Assembly: GCA_963682175.1 (NCBI GenBank)
Contig: OY821784.1
Location: 20,503,621-20,567,620 of the forward strand
Source: Triglochin maritima
Lineage: Eukaryota > Streptophyta > Magnoliopsida > Alismatales > Juncaginaceae
DNA: 64,000 bases
Direction of reading: 5' to 3'
Position numbers and translations under genes: made by a program. Positions within the stretch are counted from its first letter, which is position 1. Every line of letters starts with the position of its first letter. Below the pieces are notes generated by a model. It did not search any database, was not told the origin of the DNA, and saw nothing but the letters and a program-made list of their open reading frames with translations. Positions 29,641-41,616 of this stretch are shown piece by piece.

Positions 29641-30077
29641 CCATTCTCATCATCTCTCATCTCTCCCCCTCTCTTCTTTCATTCTCTATTCTTTTCCTTC
29701 CATCTCTCCCCTCTCTCCTCTCTCCGCTTCTCATTCTCCCTCCCTCCTCCTTGTTCTTCTTCACTCTCTCTTATTGTCCCGCTCCCTCTCCTTCTCACTC
29801 CTCTCTCTGATTCTCTCTTCCCTTCTGTCTCTTCTCTACTTATCCTTCACTCCCCATCTAAAATCTTCTTCCCTCCCTCTCCTCCTATACTGCAATCCTC
29901 CTACTTCTCTTTTCCCTTTTTCCTTCTCCGTTTCTTTCTACTTCTTGTCCCTCTCTCTCTCGCTTGCCTTATCCTTCTCCTCTTGATTTTCTCTCTTTCT
30001 CCTTCTCCTTCCCATCTCCGCTCTTTCTCTCTCTCTCAGTCTCCTTCTCTCTCCAACTCGCTCTGCTCCCCTCTTTC
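29641..30077. repeat. pyrimidine satellite II, block 1
   Basis: C/T-rich on the plus strand. It shows markers in the order CTCATCTCTCCCCCTCTC (about 29660), TTGTTCTTCTTCACTCTC (29752), AATCTTCTTCCCTC (29861), TTCTTGTCCCTCTCTCTC (29941) and TCTCCTTCCCATCTCCG (30002), the same order as in the other blocks. No gene. Confidence 0.8.
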
Positions 30078-30082
30078 TTTTT

Positions 30083-30096
30083 GCAAAGCAAAAGGG
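30083..30096 (-). other. LINE 3'-terminal hairpin
   Basis: Minus strand CTTTTGC-TTT-GCAAA, immediately before the short A tail. The same structure ends LINEs E (39002), F (46125, one change) and H (61097). It may be the site recognised by the element's own reverse transcriptase. Confidence 0.55.
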
Positions 30097-30240
30097 AAGC
30101 TTGACCTCAAATTATATCAACTAAGTAATGTTTACAACCTACCAAAAAATCAAAAAGATAAGTGCGCGGGGTATACTACATGCATACCGGTCTTTTCCCT
30201 ACTAATACATGATATAGCAAGCTGAAAGTAGTAGGTATAA

Positions 30241-31527
30241 TTACATTTCTGACGTACACAAATGTATCAACCTGCCTTTACTCCACGTGATCTGGAAATC
30301 GTGCTCCTCCTCTTCATTCTTCGCAAGCTTCTTCACCCTATCCCACATGCTTCGAATACTGTCTTTGATGGTAGCCACTATATCTTTCAGCAACATCTTT
30401 TCTCCGTTGAAAATTCTTCCATTCCGCTCAAGCCAGCACTTGTGTATCATGGCATGAAAAGCCCATTGCCTCACCACATTTCCAGGCCGACTACCACACG
30501 CGTGTGAGAGTCGTATAGCTTCGCCTTCTACAGATCGTGCAAGTCGATTGCTGACCTTCAGGAAATGTAGAAGAGCTCCCAAACCTTCTTTATATATGTG
30601 CATCCCAAGAAAAGGTGCTCCATGTAATCCTTATCCCTCTCACAAAGGCTGCAAACTGGGTTGTGCTTTACTCCTCTTTGGTTCATAAGTTTCTTGGTGA
30701 GTTGGCGGCCCCTCAAATCCCTCCAACCGTGAGTGCACGCTTGGGAATAGTGTGCTTGTGCCACACCATACTAGCCCATGTAACCTTGTTTCCTGGTGGC
30801 TATACCCATTTCCACACTTCTTTTATACCAAGCACGACGCCCTTTTGCTGGTCCGTGCCTCCATTCATGTATTTTCTATCCTCAAATGGGCATGCTCCAT
30901 CAAGGTGGATCTTGGTTGAGGTAACATCCATGCTCCTTCTCTGATAAAGTATGAAACTTTCGTGTCCCAAGGCACTCCCAACTCATAATGTAACCGTTCC
31001 CCCCAACTTTCACATTGAAATGATTCTCCACACCAAGGAAATTGGAAGAAACGGATCTCTTTTCCATTTCCCACCTTGTATTGGATGTACCATCTTGCTA
31101 TGTCTCAGACTCTGAGTTGCCCCCTCCATGCCCAAGAGTAAGTGGGTGGAGGTCATGCAAGCCAAATGGATCGGTTCTTCAAGTATTACCGGCGCACACA
31201 TTTCACCCAAAGAGAGTTTCCTTCTGCCACCACAAGCCAAAATAAGCTTAGTAAAACCCACATCATTCTAGTCCGTTAGGCGTTTCAGACCAAGCCCACC
31301 TTCATCATTTGGTGTGTATATATCCCTCCAAGCTACCGCAACCCACTTCTTCGGACCTCCCCATATAAAGTGACACATAAGACTCGATCTCTTGCACGGT
31401 TTTCAGAGGGATTACGAAAGTGGAGGTCCAATATACACTAATGGAGACAAGGATGCTCCTCACAAGTTCCACCCTTCCCGCAATGGATAAAGAATTCTGC
31501 TGCCAAGTGCTAAGTCATGCCTTTACC
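30241..31527 (-). pseudogene. LINE D ORF2: C-terminal region with zf-RVT
   Basis: Region after the RT palm. The segment 30558-30764 contains a WRDLRGRQLTKKLMNQRG block and CSLCERDKDYMEHLFLGC, the zf-RVT zinc-binding pattern of plant L1 elements. The last segment (30241-30603) has CWLERNGRIFNGEK and a charged C-terminus with the stop at 30241-30243. No RNase H domain follows. Frames change around 30600, 30800 and 31050-31250. Confidence 0.78.
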
Positions 31528-32600
31528 TTATTCACAAGTGTCGTGCAATGGGCTCTCCGCATCCTTCCGGAGAACAAGGCCGCCGAAGATAGGTGATGGG
31601 GAAGTCCTTTTGCTCCATACGAACGTGTGCTGCAATCCATGCACCATGTCGTGCTTCACCCCCATAAAGATTTGGATTTTTGACACACTAAAGCTTAGCC
31701 CCGAGCAAGATGTAAATTCCTGGAGTACACCCCTAATAGCTCTCGTATTCTCCTTTGTGGCCCTCGCAAACAATAGGACGTCATCAGCAAATAGTAGGTG
31801 CGATTCGGTGATATCTCCACAAGTAAGCGGTTGAATGCGTCCATCTATAACCTCCTTCTTCACCATCTCACTCAAAACTTCCATACACATAAGGAACAAG
31901 TAGGGAGCCAAAGGATTGCCTTGTCTCAATCCATTGCTGGCCACGAAAGGGGAGGAGTTTGCACCATTTACCTTCACTACGAAAGAGGCTCGAACAGAAT
32001 TCATAATGAGTCATCTCCACTTAACTAGGAAACCAAATCGTTCCAAAACGACATCTAGAAAAGGCCACGATGCGGAGTCATACGCTTTTCGGATATCAAG
32101 CTTCATACACATTCATCCCTTTCCTTTGTCGAGTTGGAGATTATGACAAATCTCATGCGCAAGGAGAATATTGTCCCCAATTCGCCCTCCTTTGACAAAG
32201 GCACTTTGATTTTCTCCAATAAGATGTGGCAGCAGCCCCTTCAAGCGGTTTGCAAGCACTTTGGATGTCAATCTATACATCATATTACACAGCACTATGG
32301 GTCGATAATCCTACACCGAGAGCGGAGATTTCTTCTTTGGGATTAGCGTGAGTGATGTAGAGTTTCAATGGGCCAGCACCTTCCCGATGTCCATACAATA
32401 ACGTATGGCATTAAACATTTCCCTGTTGATGAGCTCCCATGCAACCTTTTTGCATTGAAGCCATCGGGACCTAGTGCTTTATCCACGTTTGCGTTCAGCA
32501 CCACATCCTCAAATTCTTTCATGTCAAGGTCACGTGTCAGCTCGGTCCCCTCCACCGGAAGTTGTGGTAAAAAGAGGGAGGGGGAATAGGGGTCGCCTAC
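31528..32600 (-). pseudogene. LINE D ORF2: reverse transcriptase
   Basis: Non-LTR reverse transcriptase, which copies LINE RNA at the nicked target. Motifs read in several frames: ILANRLKGLLPHLIGENQSAF-type strand 2 (32113-32295), NGLRQGNPLAPYLF and the catalytic FADD (31780-31791, in LLFADDVLLF). After it come SGLSFSVSKIQIFMG. Motif A (KLDIRKAYD in LINE F) falls between segments at about 32080-32110. Frames change at about 32020, 32110 and 32330. Confidence 0.82.
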
Positions 32601-32880
32601 AAATAAATAGCAAACAAGTTAGTATAAAAACGTTGGAAGGCGTCCCGAATCTCTCGCTCCTCTTCCACGATGGTGGCACCCTCACACACTCGTCTCACTT
32701 GGTTGATGACTCTCCTCACTCGAAGTTGTGCATGGAAAAAACAAGTGTTCCGGTCTCCCTCCTTTAACGACTTCACCCTTGATTTTTGTCGAATAATAGA
32801 CTCCTCCCAAGCTAGTGTTCATGCAAAAAGTGCATTGCTGTCCATTCAGCAAGGGAGAGACCAGCATCAAGAGGACGGTC

Positions 32881-33821
32881 TCACCGTTGTCTACTCACTT
32901 CCTCAAGGGCAGCACGAGCCTCTCCCACCTTATGCATAACGTTCCCAAAACTTGAGCCACTCCACCGTACAAGCGTGTTCTTTACTTCTTGTAGTTTTGC
33001 TGCCACCCGAAACATGGGAGTTCCCCTCACGTACGTGGACCAAGCTCTTCCTACAATTCCACTAAAGTCCTCATGTTCAGCCCAACGATTTTCAAATCTA
33101 AACATCTTTTTCCGCCTTCCATTGCCTTCCATCTTCATGATAAGCATTGTGTGATAACTGAAGTCCTTTTCACCCACAAGATAGTAGGATTCCGGGAACA
33201 ACTCAAGCCACGCTTTAGTAATCAAAATCTGGTCAATCCACGTCTCGATACATGCACTTCTGTCGGATGAGTTTGACAACGTGAACTCCCCACCGGTGGA
33301 TGGCATCTCAAGGAGTTCAAGGCCATTGATACAATCATTAAACTCCACCAACCTCATTTCTAGCAGGTCCTCCTCTCTTTTCACTCGCCTGCCGAATATA
33401 ATTAAAGTCCCCCCATCATCCACGGGCTAGGTGCGGGTGGTGCCACTTGAAGAAGGTCACTCCACAAGTTTCGCCTATCCACATGCCCATTATCACCAAA
33501 GACAACCGTGAGGTTGAACTCGATTCCATCTCTCTTTTGACGTGCCTTGAAATGTAGTAGTCGTGATGTTTCAAAAGTGATACTCATATCCATTATTTGG
33601 TCATTCCATAACACCAAAATCCGCCCAAAGTCAACAACCATACTATTTGACATCCAAGCACTAGCCCAAATCGCTCTCTTGAAAGGCTCAATCTTCTTAA
33701 GCTTTACCTTATGCTCCACAAGGAACACAACATCCGAGTTTACCTCCTTTATTCGACCCCTAATCATGAGTGCACGGCCGGGTACATTTGCTCCGCGTAC
33801 ATTCCACACTAGGATATTCAT
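32881..33821 (-). pseudogene. LINE D ORF2: endonuclease
   Basis: ORF2 starts at 33821 (MNILVWNVRGANVPGRALMI), five bases after the ORF1 stop. The EEP endonuclease continues with VFLVEHKVKLKK and LTVVFGDNGH to 33402, then after a frame change 33423-32881 with GGEFTLSNSSDRS, TWIDQIL and SYHTMLI. In active enzymes the last motif is SDH; here the Asp is Tyr, and the W/R residues of the RIDRI strand are altered, so this copy is probably inactive even apart from the frameshift. A linker of coiled-coil character follows. Confidence 0.82.
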
Positions 33822-33826
33822 GGGTT

Positions 33827-35924
33827 TTAAGGTTCGGGATGACCCCCTTTACCTCCACATGGAATTGTTTTACTACTAATATTCCACCCAGAGCCCCTAA
33901 GCGTCGGTGTTGGGGAGCTAACATGTTCTGTGCATGCCTCTCTCAATTCTTGATCCCCCACCACTGAAAACTCCTCACTTCTAAGGAGCTCAAACCTTCC
34001 ATTTTTTGCATAACGACTTTCTTCAAAAGTTCCTTTCCTCGGGCCACTCTCGAGGGAGATGTCCAACCCGTCTCCTCATGCATCAATGAAGTTAGCCCAC
34101 TTGGGTCACTTCCCCCATCATTGGATGTACTTGTCCTCGCCCCACACTCTTTCAGCCCACTAGCCTCGTGCGTAATTTTCAGCTCCTCCCCCATTCCAAT
34201 TTTGATGTTTCCATGAGTGGCCCCTCTCACACAAGCCATCCCATCACGTGTAGCATTTGTTCCCAGCCGCAGCATACAAGCCACTTCACAATGCCCACTC
34301 CCTTCAACTTGAGTTGACTCCACTAAATGTCCCCCAATCATATCCACCCCATCATCACGTGTAGCATGTGTTCCCAAACCAAGCACACAATGCACTACAC
34401 ATTTCCCACTCCCTCCAACTTGAACTTCCTCCAATACGGATCCCCCAATCATTTCCACCAGGTCCCCCACTTTGTTGTTAGCAAAGGGGCTGGTCCTCTT
34501 CTCTTTGGCCCAACCATGTGTAGAGCACTCAACTCCCTCCCCATTGGTTGTTCCAGAAATGGGCCTACCACTTTCCCCACCCACTTCTCTTTGCCCTTTT
34601 TGTCCACCAATGGACTCCCTCCCTTGTATGCCCATGCTAGAAATGGTTAAACCCTTAGGAGAGAAGTCCAAATTGTCTTGACAACTATTTTGTCTCATGC
34701 CACATATCCTATCCTCATTTGCTCCCTTCAAACGAAAGTGGTCGTCAAGTAAATGATTACCTTCTATTGCACCTTTCTCAACCTCACGTGCCCTTCCACA
34801 TCGGACCTCCTCACTCGCACCTTCTCCACCTCATGTCTCCTTCCCTCTACGTCATCATCCCTTCCACCCTCTCCTTTCTCCTTCCCTCTCCGGTCAGCAA
34901 TCTCTAGGCCCCAGGCATTGTCCCCAACTTCATGACCTTGTCCATCCAACCTCTCGATTGAGCCCTCCTTCCTCCTTCCACTTGCATCCCCATTCTCAAC
35001 CCCTCCTTTTCTAACTACTACCCATCTTGCAGCCTTCTCGTTGGGGGCCTGCACTTGCTTCATTTCAGCCACTTGTTCCCTCGGATAGTTCTCCATAATG
35101 TGACCAAACTCCCTACAATCAAGGCAATAACCGGGTCTCCAATCATACTCCACATACACTCTATGTGTTTTGGCCCCTTCAACTTGAACATCCACCCAAC
35201 TTGGATATGTGAAGTCGTGGGCGATTTCCACTCAAACATTAGCATAGGCCAACCTCCTCCCCAATGTGGTGTGCTCATCCATATATAACGGCCGCCCGAG
35301 GACACATACAATGTTGCTTAACATCTTACTTGACCAAAAACGGTGGTCTAGCTCCGGGAGACGAATCCAAATTGGTACGATGGTGATGCTGACCCTCTTC
35401 AACACTACATCCGGAGCTCACTCTTGAACCACAAGGGGGCACCCACAAATGAACCATGGTCCTCCTTCAAGCACACGTTTTCTATCCTCTCCAAGTGTGA
35501 ATCGGAAGAGGAGGAAACCTTGACTCCTCTTCATGACCTCCATGCCTCCAACCAAACCCCACATCTTGTGTAGGTGCTTCTCAAGTGTTGGCAAATGTGG
35601 TTTGAAAGCAATAAACTAACCAACCAACACCTTATCCCATCTCTTCAAAGCATCAACCACTTCATGCGTGGAGCACAAAGCCATTTTTTCTCCTCCCTTC
35701 ACAGCCAGGGGGATGAACTCTAGTGTCACGGAAACCCTTGGTCTGGCCTTGAACAAGTGACTCCACGTTCTTGGGGGAGTAGTAGTTCTCCCTAGAGGTA
35801 GGGCGTGAGCTTCACTGCCAAAGTTTGGGGTTGAGCCATGCAAAGGTGGTGGATGGAGATCCTCTCTTGCGCCACAATGTCCATCCTTTTGTATCACATA
35901 AGTAGAACTCAGCTTGGGATCCAT
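33827..35924 (-). pseudogene. LINE D ORF1 with damaged zinc knuckle
   Basis: Start at 35924 (MDPKLSSTYV). The N-terminal 100 residues are open to 35616, then frames shift. DUF4283-like remnants lie at 35311-35600. The knuckle (35085-35126) reads CLDCREFGHIMENY, so the last Cys is Tyr. A long G/E-rich linker (33943-34731) follows, containing two partial repeats of a segment with DMIGG. The true C-terminus, by comparison with LINE E, is in the frame 34066-33827 and ends at 33827-33829. Confidence 0.75.
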
Positions 35925-36030
35925 TTTGATGCAAAAACCAAGAGATTTGGTGGGGAAAAGAGGTCGGAACCCTAGAGAAACCTAGGTGTCCCATGTTTAT
36001 CTGCTCCTCTCTCCTCTCATGTTTTTTCCT

Positions 36031-37631
36031 CCCTCCTCCCCTCTCACTCGCATTGTCCTTCTCTCTCTTTCTCCCCTTTTCTTTTCTCCACTCTCCCCTT
36101 CTCCTTCTCCTTCTCTCTCTGTGTCCACATTCTTCTCTCCATTGTTCCCCTGCTCTCTCTCCTTGTCGTCTCTATTGTTCTCCTTCTTATTTTTCTCTCT
36201 CCTTCTCTTTGTGTCCCCATTCTTCCTCTCTCTTCTTCGCCTAGACTTTCTCCATGTAGCTCACTTACGAAATCTCTCTCCCCTTCTCTCTCCCTCTTTC
36301 TACTTCTTCTCTCCTTCACTTTCTCCCTCTCCTTTTCTTAACTCCACAGTCTCCCTCTCTCTCGTCCTCTACTTCAACCCCCTACTTCTCTTTTCCCCTT
36401 TTCTTTCTCCATCTCTCTCTTCTTCTTGTCCCTCTCTCTCTTGCTTGTCGTCTCCTTCTCTCCCTCCTTCTCCTCTTGATTCTCTCTCTATCTCCTTCTC
36501 CTTCCCATCTCTGCTCTTTCTCTCTCTCGGTCTCCATCTTGCTCTCCTCCCCACTCACTCCCATTGTCCTTCTCTCTCTCTCCTTGTTTTCTCTCCCCTC
36601 TCCCCTTCTCCGTCTCCTTCTCTCTCTATGTCCCCATTCTTCTCTCTGTCGTTCCCCTTTTCTCTCTCCTTGTCATCTCTGTAACTCTCCTTCTTCTTCT
36701 TCTCTCTCCTTCTTCTTACCTTCTACCTCTACTTCTCCTTCTCCCACTCTCTTTCCTAGTCTCTTCCCTTCCAGTCTCCTCTTCCTTTCCTCTCTTTCTC
36801 TCTCTCTCTCCTTCTCCTTGTCTTTCTCCATCGAGGCCACTTACGGAATCTATGTTCCCTTCTCTCACTCTTTCTCCCTCTCCCTTTCCTCCCTCTTTCT
36901 ACTTCTTCTCTCCTTTTCTTTCTCCCTCTCCTTTTCTTTACTCCACAGTCTCCCTTTCTCTCTCCTCTCTTTTCTCCTCGTTGTAATTAACTCTCTCCTT
37001 CTCCGTTTCACCCACTCCTAATCTCTCTACATCTCCCCATCTCCATCACCCTCTCCCTCCTTCTCTATTGTTCTCTCTACCCCTCCATATACATCTCTCC
37101 ATCTCCTTGCCTTCTCACTCTCTCCCCCTCTCGTCACTCTCCTTCTCCTTCTAGCTCACTGTCTCCATCTCCTTCTCTCTTCTTCTTCCCTCTCCCTCTC
37201 TCCTTGTTTCCCCAATTTCCTTCCCTCTCGTCTTACACTCTCCATCTCTGTCTCTCCCCTTCTCCCTCCCTCCCTCTCTCTCCTTCTCTTTCTCTCTACC
37301 TCCTCTCTCTCTCACCTCTCTCCCCCGCCTTCCCTCACCACCTCCTTTGTCTATCTCTCCTTCTATCTCTCCTCCTTTTCTCCCCACCTCCCTCCTTCTC
37401 CTTCACTCCCCTCTCTCTCCTTCTCCTTCCCATCTCTTTCCTTCTCTCCCCTTCTACTTCTCCATCTCTCTCCGCTTCTTCACTGTTTCTAACCCTTTGC
37501 ATCTCCTTCTCCTTCTCTCTCGCTCGCTCCATTTATTTCTCCTTCTCTCCCTCTTTTTGCTTTAGTCCTTCTTTTTAGTACTCTTTCTCTCCTTCTTCTC
37601 TCCTACTTCTCTCTCCCTCTCCCTCCTCCTG

Positions 37632-37663
<32 letters not shown>

Positions 37664-38994
37664 CTCTTGTCTCTTTTCTTCACTATCTCTCCGTATCCTA
37701 TTCTTCATATTTCTATTTCTCCTTCTCCCACTCCTTCTCCCTATCTGTTTCCTTCTCTCTCTCACTCCCACTCTTCGTATCACTCTCATTCTCTCTCTCA
37801 TCTCCTTCTCTCTTCCCTCTATCCTCCATCTCTCTTTCTTCCTTCTCTTTCTCTTTCTCCATCTCTTTCTCCATCTCTCTCTCCACTCATCCTCTCTCAT
37901 CTCTCCCTCTCTCTCCTTTCGTTCTCTTTTCTTTTTCGTCCATCTCTCCCCTCTCTCCTTCTCTCTCCGCTTGTCATTCTCCCTCCCTCCCCCTTGTTCT
38001 TCTTCACTCTCTCTTATTGTCCCGCTCTCTATCCTTCTCACTCCTCTCTCATATTCTCTCTTCCCTTCTGTCTGTTCTCTCCCTATCCTTCACTCCCCGT
38101 CTACAATCTTCTTCCCTCTCTCTCTTCCTCTACTTCAATCCCCCTTCTTCTCTTTTCCCATTTTACTTCTCCTTCTCTCTCTTCTTCTTGTCCCACTCTC
38201 TCTCGCTTGCCTTCTCCTTCTCTGTCTCCTTCTCCTCTTGATTCTCTCTTTATCTCCTTCTCCTTCCCATCTCCACTCTCTGGCTCCGTCTCCTTGTCTT
38301 CTCTCCACTCTCCCCTTCTCCTTCTCCTTCTCTCCCTGTGTCCTCATTCTTCTCCGTGTCGTTCCCCTTTTCTCTCTCCTTGTCGTCTCTCTTGTTCTCC
38401 TTCTTCTTCTTCTCTCTCCTTCTTCTTACCTTCTACCTCTACTTCTTCCTCTGTCTTTCCTACTGTCCTTCCCTTCCAGTCTCCTCTTCCTTGCGTCTCT
38501 TTCTCCTTCTCCTTGTCTTTCTCCATCACCTCACTTACGGAATCTCTCTCCCCTTCTCTCACTCTCTCCCTCTCCTTTCCTCCCTCTTTCTGCTTCTTCT
38601 TCTCTCCTTCTCTTTCTCCATCTCCTTTTCTTTACACCACAGTCTCCCTCTCTCTCCTCTCTTTTTCTTCTTCTAATTCACTCTATCTCCTTCTCCGTTT
38701 CACTCACTCCTAATCTCTCTCCTTCTCCCCTATCCATCTCCCTCTCCTTCCTTCTCTATTGTTCTCTCTACCTCTGCTTCTCCATCTCTCCTCTCTCCAT
38801 CTCTATATCCTTCCCCTTCTCACTCTCTCCCCCTTTGTCCACCTCTCCTAACTCTTCTTCTCCTTCTAGCTCTCTGTCTCTTTCTCTCTTCTTCTTCCCT
38901 CTCCGTCTCTTGTTGTTTCCCCGATTTCCTTCCCTCTCGTCGTACACTCTCCATCTCTGTTTCTCCCCTTCTCCCTCCCTCTCTCTCCTTCTCC
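36031..38994. repeat. pyrimidine satellite II, block 2
   Basis: About 3 kb C/T-rich. Ordered markers: a CACTTACGGAATCTC marker at 36262, 36839 and 38525; CCACAGTCTCCCTCTCTC at 36343, 36944 and 38637; TCTTTTTAGTACTCTTTC at 37568; TTCTTCACTATCTCTCCG at 37676; CATCTCTCCCCCTCTCTC-type at about 37902. The recurrence distance is about 1.7 kb for a full unit and about 0.58 kb for a shortened one. The block ends inside the TACACTCTCCATCTCTG segment at LINE E. A pure (CT)n run is at 37632-37660. Long Ser/Leu/Pro frames here are not genes. Confidence 0.82.
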
Positions 38995-39159
38995 TTTTTT
39001 TGCAAAGCAAAAGGGAGGCATAACCTCTATTGTATTGATGTCTGTAATCATATACAACCTACAAAAATGTTATCTATTGCAGCCCTGGAGTCATGCTCAG
39101 TACATAACGAGAATCTACCTATAACCAACATTTAACTCACCACCCTAGTGGTGTTTCAG

Positions 39160-40424
39160 CTAGCCCCTACTACTCTCATACAATCTCAACGCCTCAGAAT
39201 CGTCTCTAAGTTCCTGAATCTTTGTGCCCATCATACGTACCGCGTCCTTTATAAGAGTGCCCACGTCCTCGGGTCGCCGCATCTCGTTCTCGAATATCCT
39301 CTTATTGCACTCTTGCCAGCACTCAAAGATGGTTGCTGCAGGAGAAAGTCTCATGGCAACATGTTGCAGCTTTGACCCTCGCATCATTTGCAACATCTTC
39401 ACCTCCGCATCAAGAGAAAGGTTGATGCTAGTATCCAGTCGTAGGATTCCCAAGATTTGTACCCAAACATGTCGGGACGAGTTGCATTCCCAGAATAGGT
39501 GTGCCATATCGTCATCTAGTTCCTCACATCATACACAAAGAGGGTCGTGGTTTGATCCCCTAGCTCGCATGAAAGTCTTTGTGACCAGTTGTCCTCGCAT
39601 AGCTCTCCAAAGCGTAAGTGCATGCCTTGGTATGTTACTTTTGTGCCAAACCATATCAGTCCAACCCACTTTCCTTTGTCGAGGTACCACCCAACTCCAT
39701 GCTTCCTTTGCTGAAAAAACATCACTCTTCGCTCCCTCTCGAAAAGAGTGTCTCGCCCCCAACGGATTGGAGTTTGCAAAATCCTAGGCCATAGTACCAC
39801 CCTCTCTAGACACCTCCGCTCGGTGAGGATCCAAGCCCCCTCATGAATGAAGTAAGATACCATAGTATCCCCTGGCATCCCCATGTCGTACTGGAGTCAC
39901 TCTCGTCCGGGCGAGGCTAATAATGGCTGCCCACACCAAGGATCAGTGAAGAACCAAATTTCTGTCCTGTCTCCCACTCGATATTGGATTTTATCCATTG
40001 CCATTTCTCGAACACCTAGAATGCCCCGCCACGCCCAATAGCACACAAACGGTGGCCTACCTAACCATATGTTACGGTTGTGCATGTATTTCCTTCACAT
40101 ACACCAAACCCAAAGCGAACTACCATCCTCGATGATCAACCAAAGGACATGGATCAGCCCAACATCATTCCAGTCCTTGAGTCTCCTCAGCCCCAAAAAA
40201 CACCCTCCTTCTTTGGTTTGCAAATGTCCTTCCATGCTACAACCACCCACTTTATAAGACCTCCCCAAATGAAGTGGATCATGATGCTCTCCACCTCGTT
40301 TAGGACTTTTCTCGGGATAAGGAAGGCTGGAGTCCAATAGATACTCATGGATACGAGCACACTCTTGACTAACTCCACATGACCCGCCATTGATAGAAAG
40401 CTTCTCTTCCATGTGCTTAGTCAT
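39160..40424 (-). pseudogene. LINE E ORF2: C-terminal region with zf-RVT
   Basis: Contains VRSVLVSMSIYWTPAFLIPR-like and HFIWGG blocks (40187-40390), which follow the RT domain in plant L1 elements. Then come MVWHKSNIPRHALTLWRAM (39529-39660) and, after a frame change, MAHLFWECNSSRHVW with the zinc ligands of zf-RVT (about 39490). The end reads FECWQECNKRIFENEM and stops at 39160-39162. Confidence 0.78.
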
Positions 40425-41616
40425 TGTGGAATCTTGCTAATTAATCCGATGCAATGTTGTCTCCCCAGCCTCGAGGAGAAGAGTGGAAGGCCTAAATAGG
40501 TAGCCGGAAAATGAGCCGTCTCCATGCCTAGGTGCGAGCATATCCATGTACCATCATTTGCTTCTCCTCCCATAAAAACTTGACTCTTTGCTAAGTTCAG
40601 CTGCAGCCCGGAGGTGGCTGAGAATTTAGTAAGGATATGTTTAATCACTCTTGCATTTGCTCTTGTAGCCGCAGCAAAGACCATCACATCATCCGCAAAT
40701 AGGAGGTGGGAGACTTGTACATTCCCACACCTTGCAGGTTCGAGAGTGCCCCTCTCAACCTCCTTTATGAACATGGCACTAAACACCTCCATACAAAGAA
40801 CAAAGAGGTGGGGGGCTAATTGATCCCCTTACCTCAGCCTATTCTTGATAACAAAGGGTTTAGAGTTCTCACCATTCACCCTTACCACAAAAGAAGCTCG
40901 CACGCAAGCCATCATGAGTTTACACCAATGGTCGGGTGGGGCCACCCTCTTGAGTACCTCCTCTAGGAATTTCCAAGAGATAGAATCATATGATTTCCTA
41001 AGGTCAAGCTTCAAACACATTCTTCCTCGTTCTCCTCCCAAGTGCAAATTGTGGCATATCTCGTGGGCTAGCAAGATGTTGTCGCTGATTCTCCTTCCAC
41101 TCACAAATCCGCTATGCATTTCCCCCACCAATTTAGGAAGTAGTACCTTCAATCCATTTGCCAAAATCTTTGACAAGAAACGATATACCATATTGCAAAG
41201 GGAAATGGGTCGGTAATCATCAACCGAAGTTGTAGTCGTCTTCTTCGGAATAAGAGTGATGGAAGTGTAGTTAACTTGGTTTAGGAGCTTCCCACTTATC
41301 ATGAAGGAGTCGACAGCTTTGAAAAGGTCTTTCTTCACGCACTCCCATGCGGCCTTGAAAATTTATGCATTAAATCCATCTGTACCGGTGCCTTGTGCAT
41401 GTTCAAGTGTTTCACCACTTCTTCTAGTTCCTTCATATCTAGTGGCTGAATAATAGCTCGTGCCCTGTCCTCCTCCACCTTTGGGAGGGGTAACTTTGGG
41501 TGAAGGAGCTGGACCTGAAAATCACTAGAAAACAAGTTTGAAAAATGCCTCTGGAAGGCCACACGGATAGCTTCTTCATCCTCAATAACCACCCCTTCCT
41601 TACTCACTTTCCTCAC
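40425..41616 (-). pseudogene. LINE E ORF2: reverse transcriptase
   Basis: RT motifs are well preserved. TSITLIPKKTTTTSVDDYRPISL (41338-40829 segment), FVSGRRISDNILLAHEI, motif A KLDLRKSYDSISW, then FVIKNRLR and, after a TAA/frame break at about 40829, LFVLCMEVF and the catalytic FADD (40688-40699, LLFADDVMVF). LPLFSSRLGRQ marks the thumb. In motif B the usual GLRQG is NRLR-stop, a degenerate site. Confidence 0.83.

Larger units (their letters stand above)
30078..36030 (-). mobile_element. LINE D, full-length L1-type element, decayed
   Basis: About 5.95 kb on the minus strand: 5' UTR (35925-36030), ORF1, ORF2 (endonuclease, RT, zf-RVT tail), 3' UTR (30078-30240) ending GCAAAAA. It lies inside satellite II; both flanks belong to the same satellite block, with the short direct repeat CTCCCCTCT (30066-30074 and 36036-36044) as possible target duplication. 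All ORFs carry several frameshifts or stops. Confidence 0.82.
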
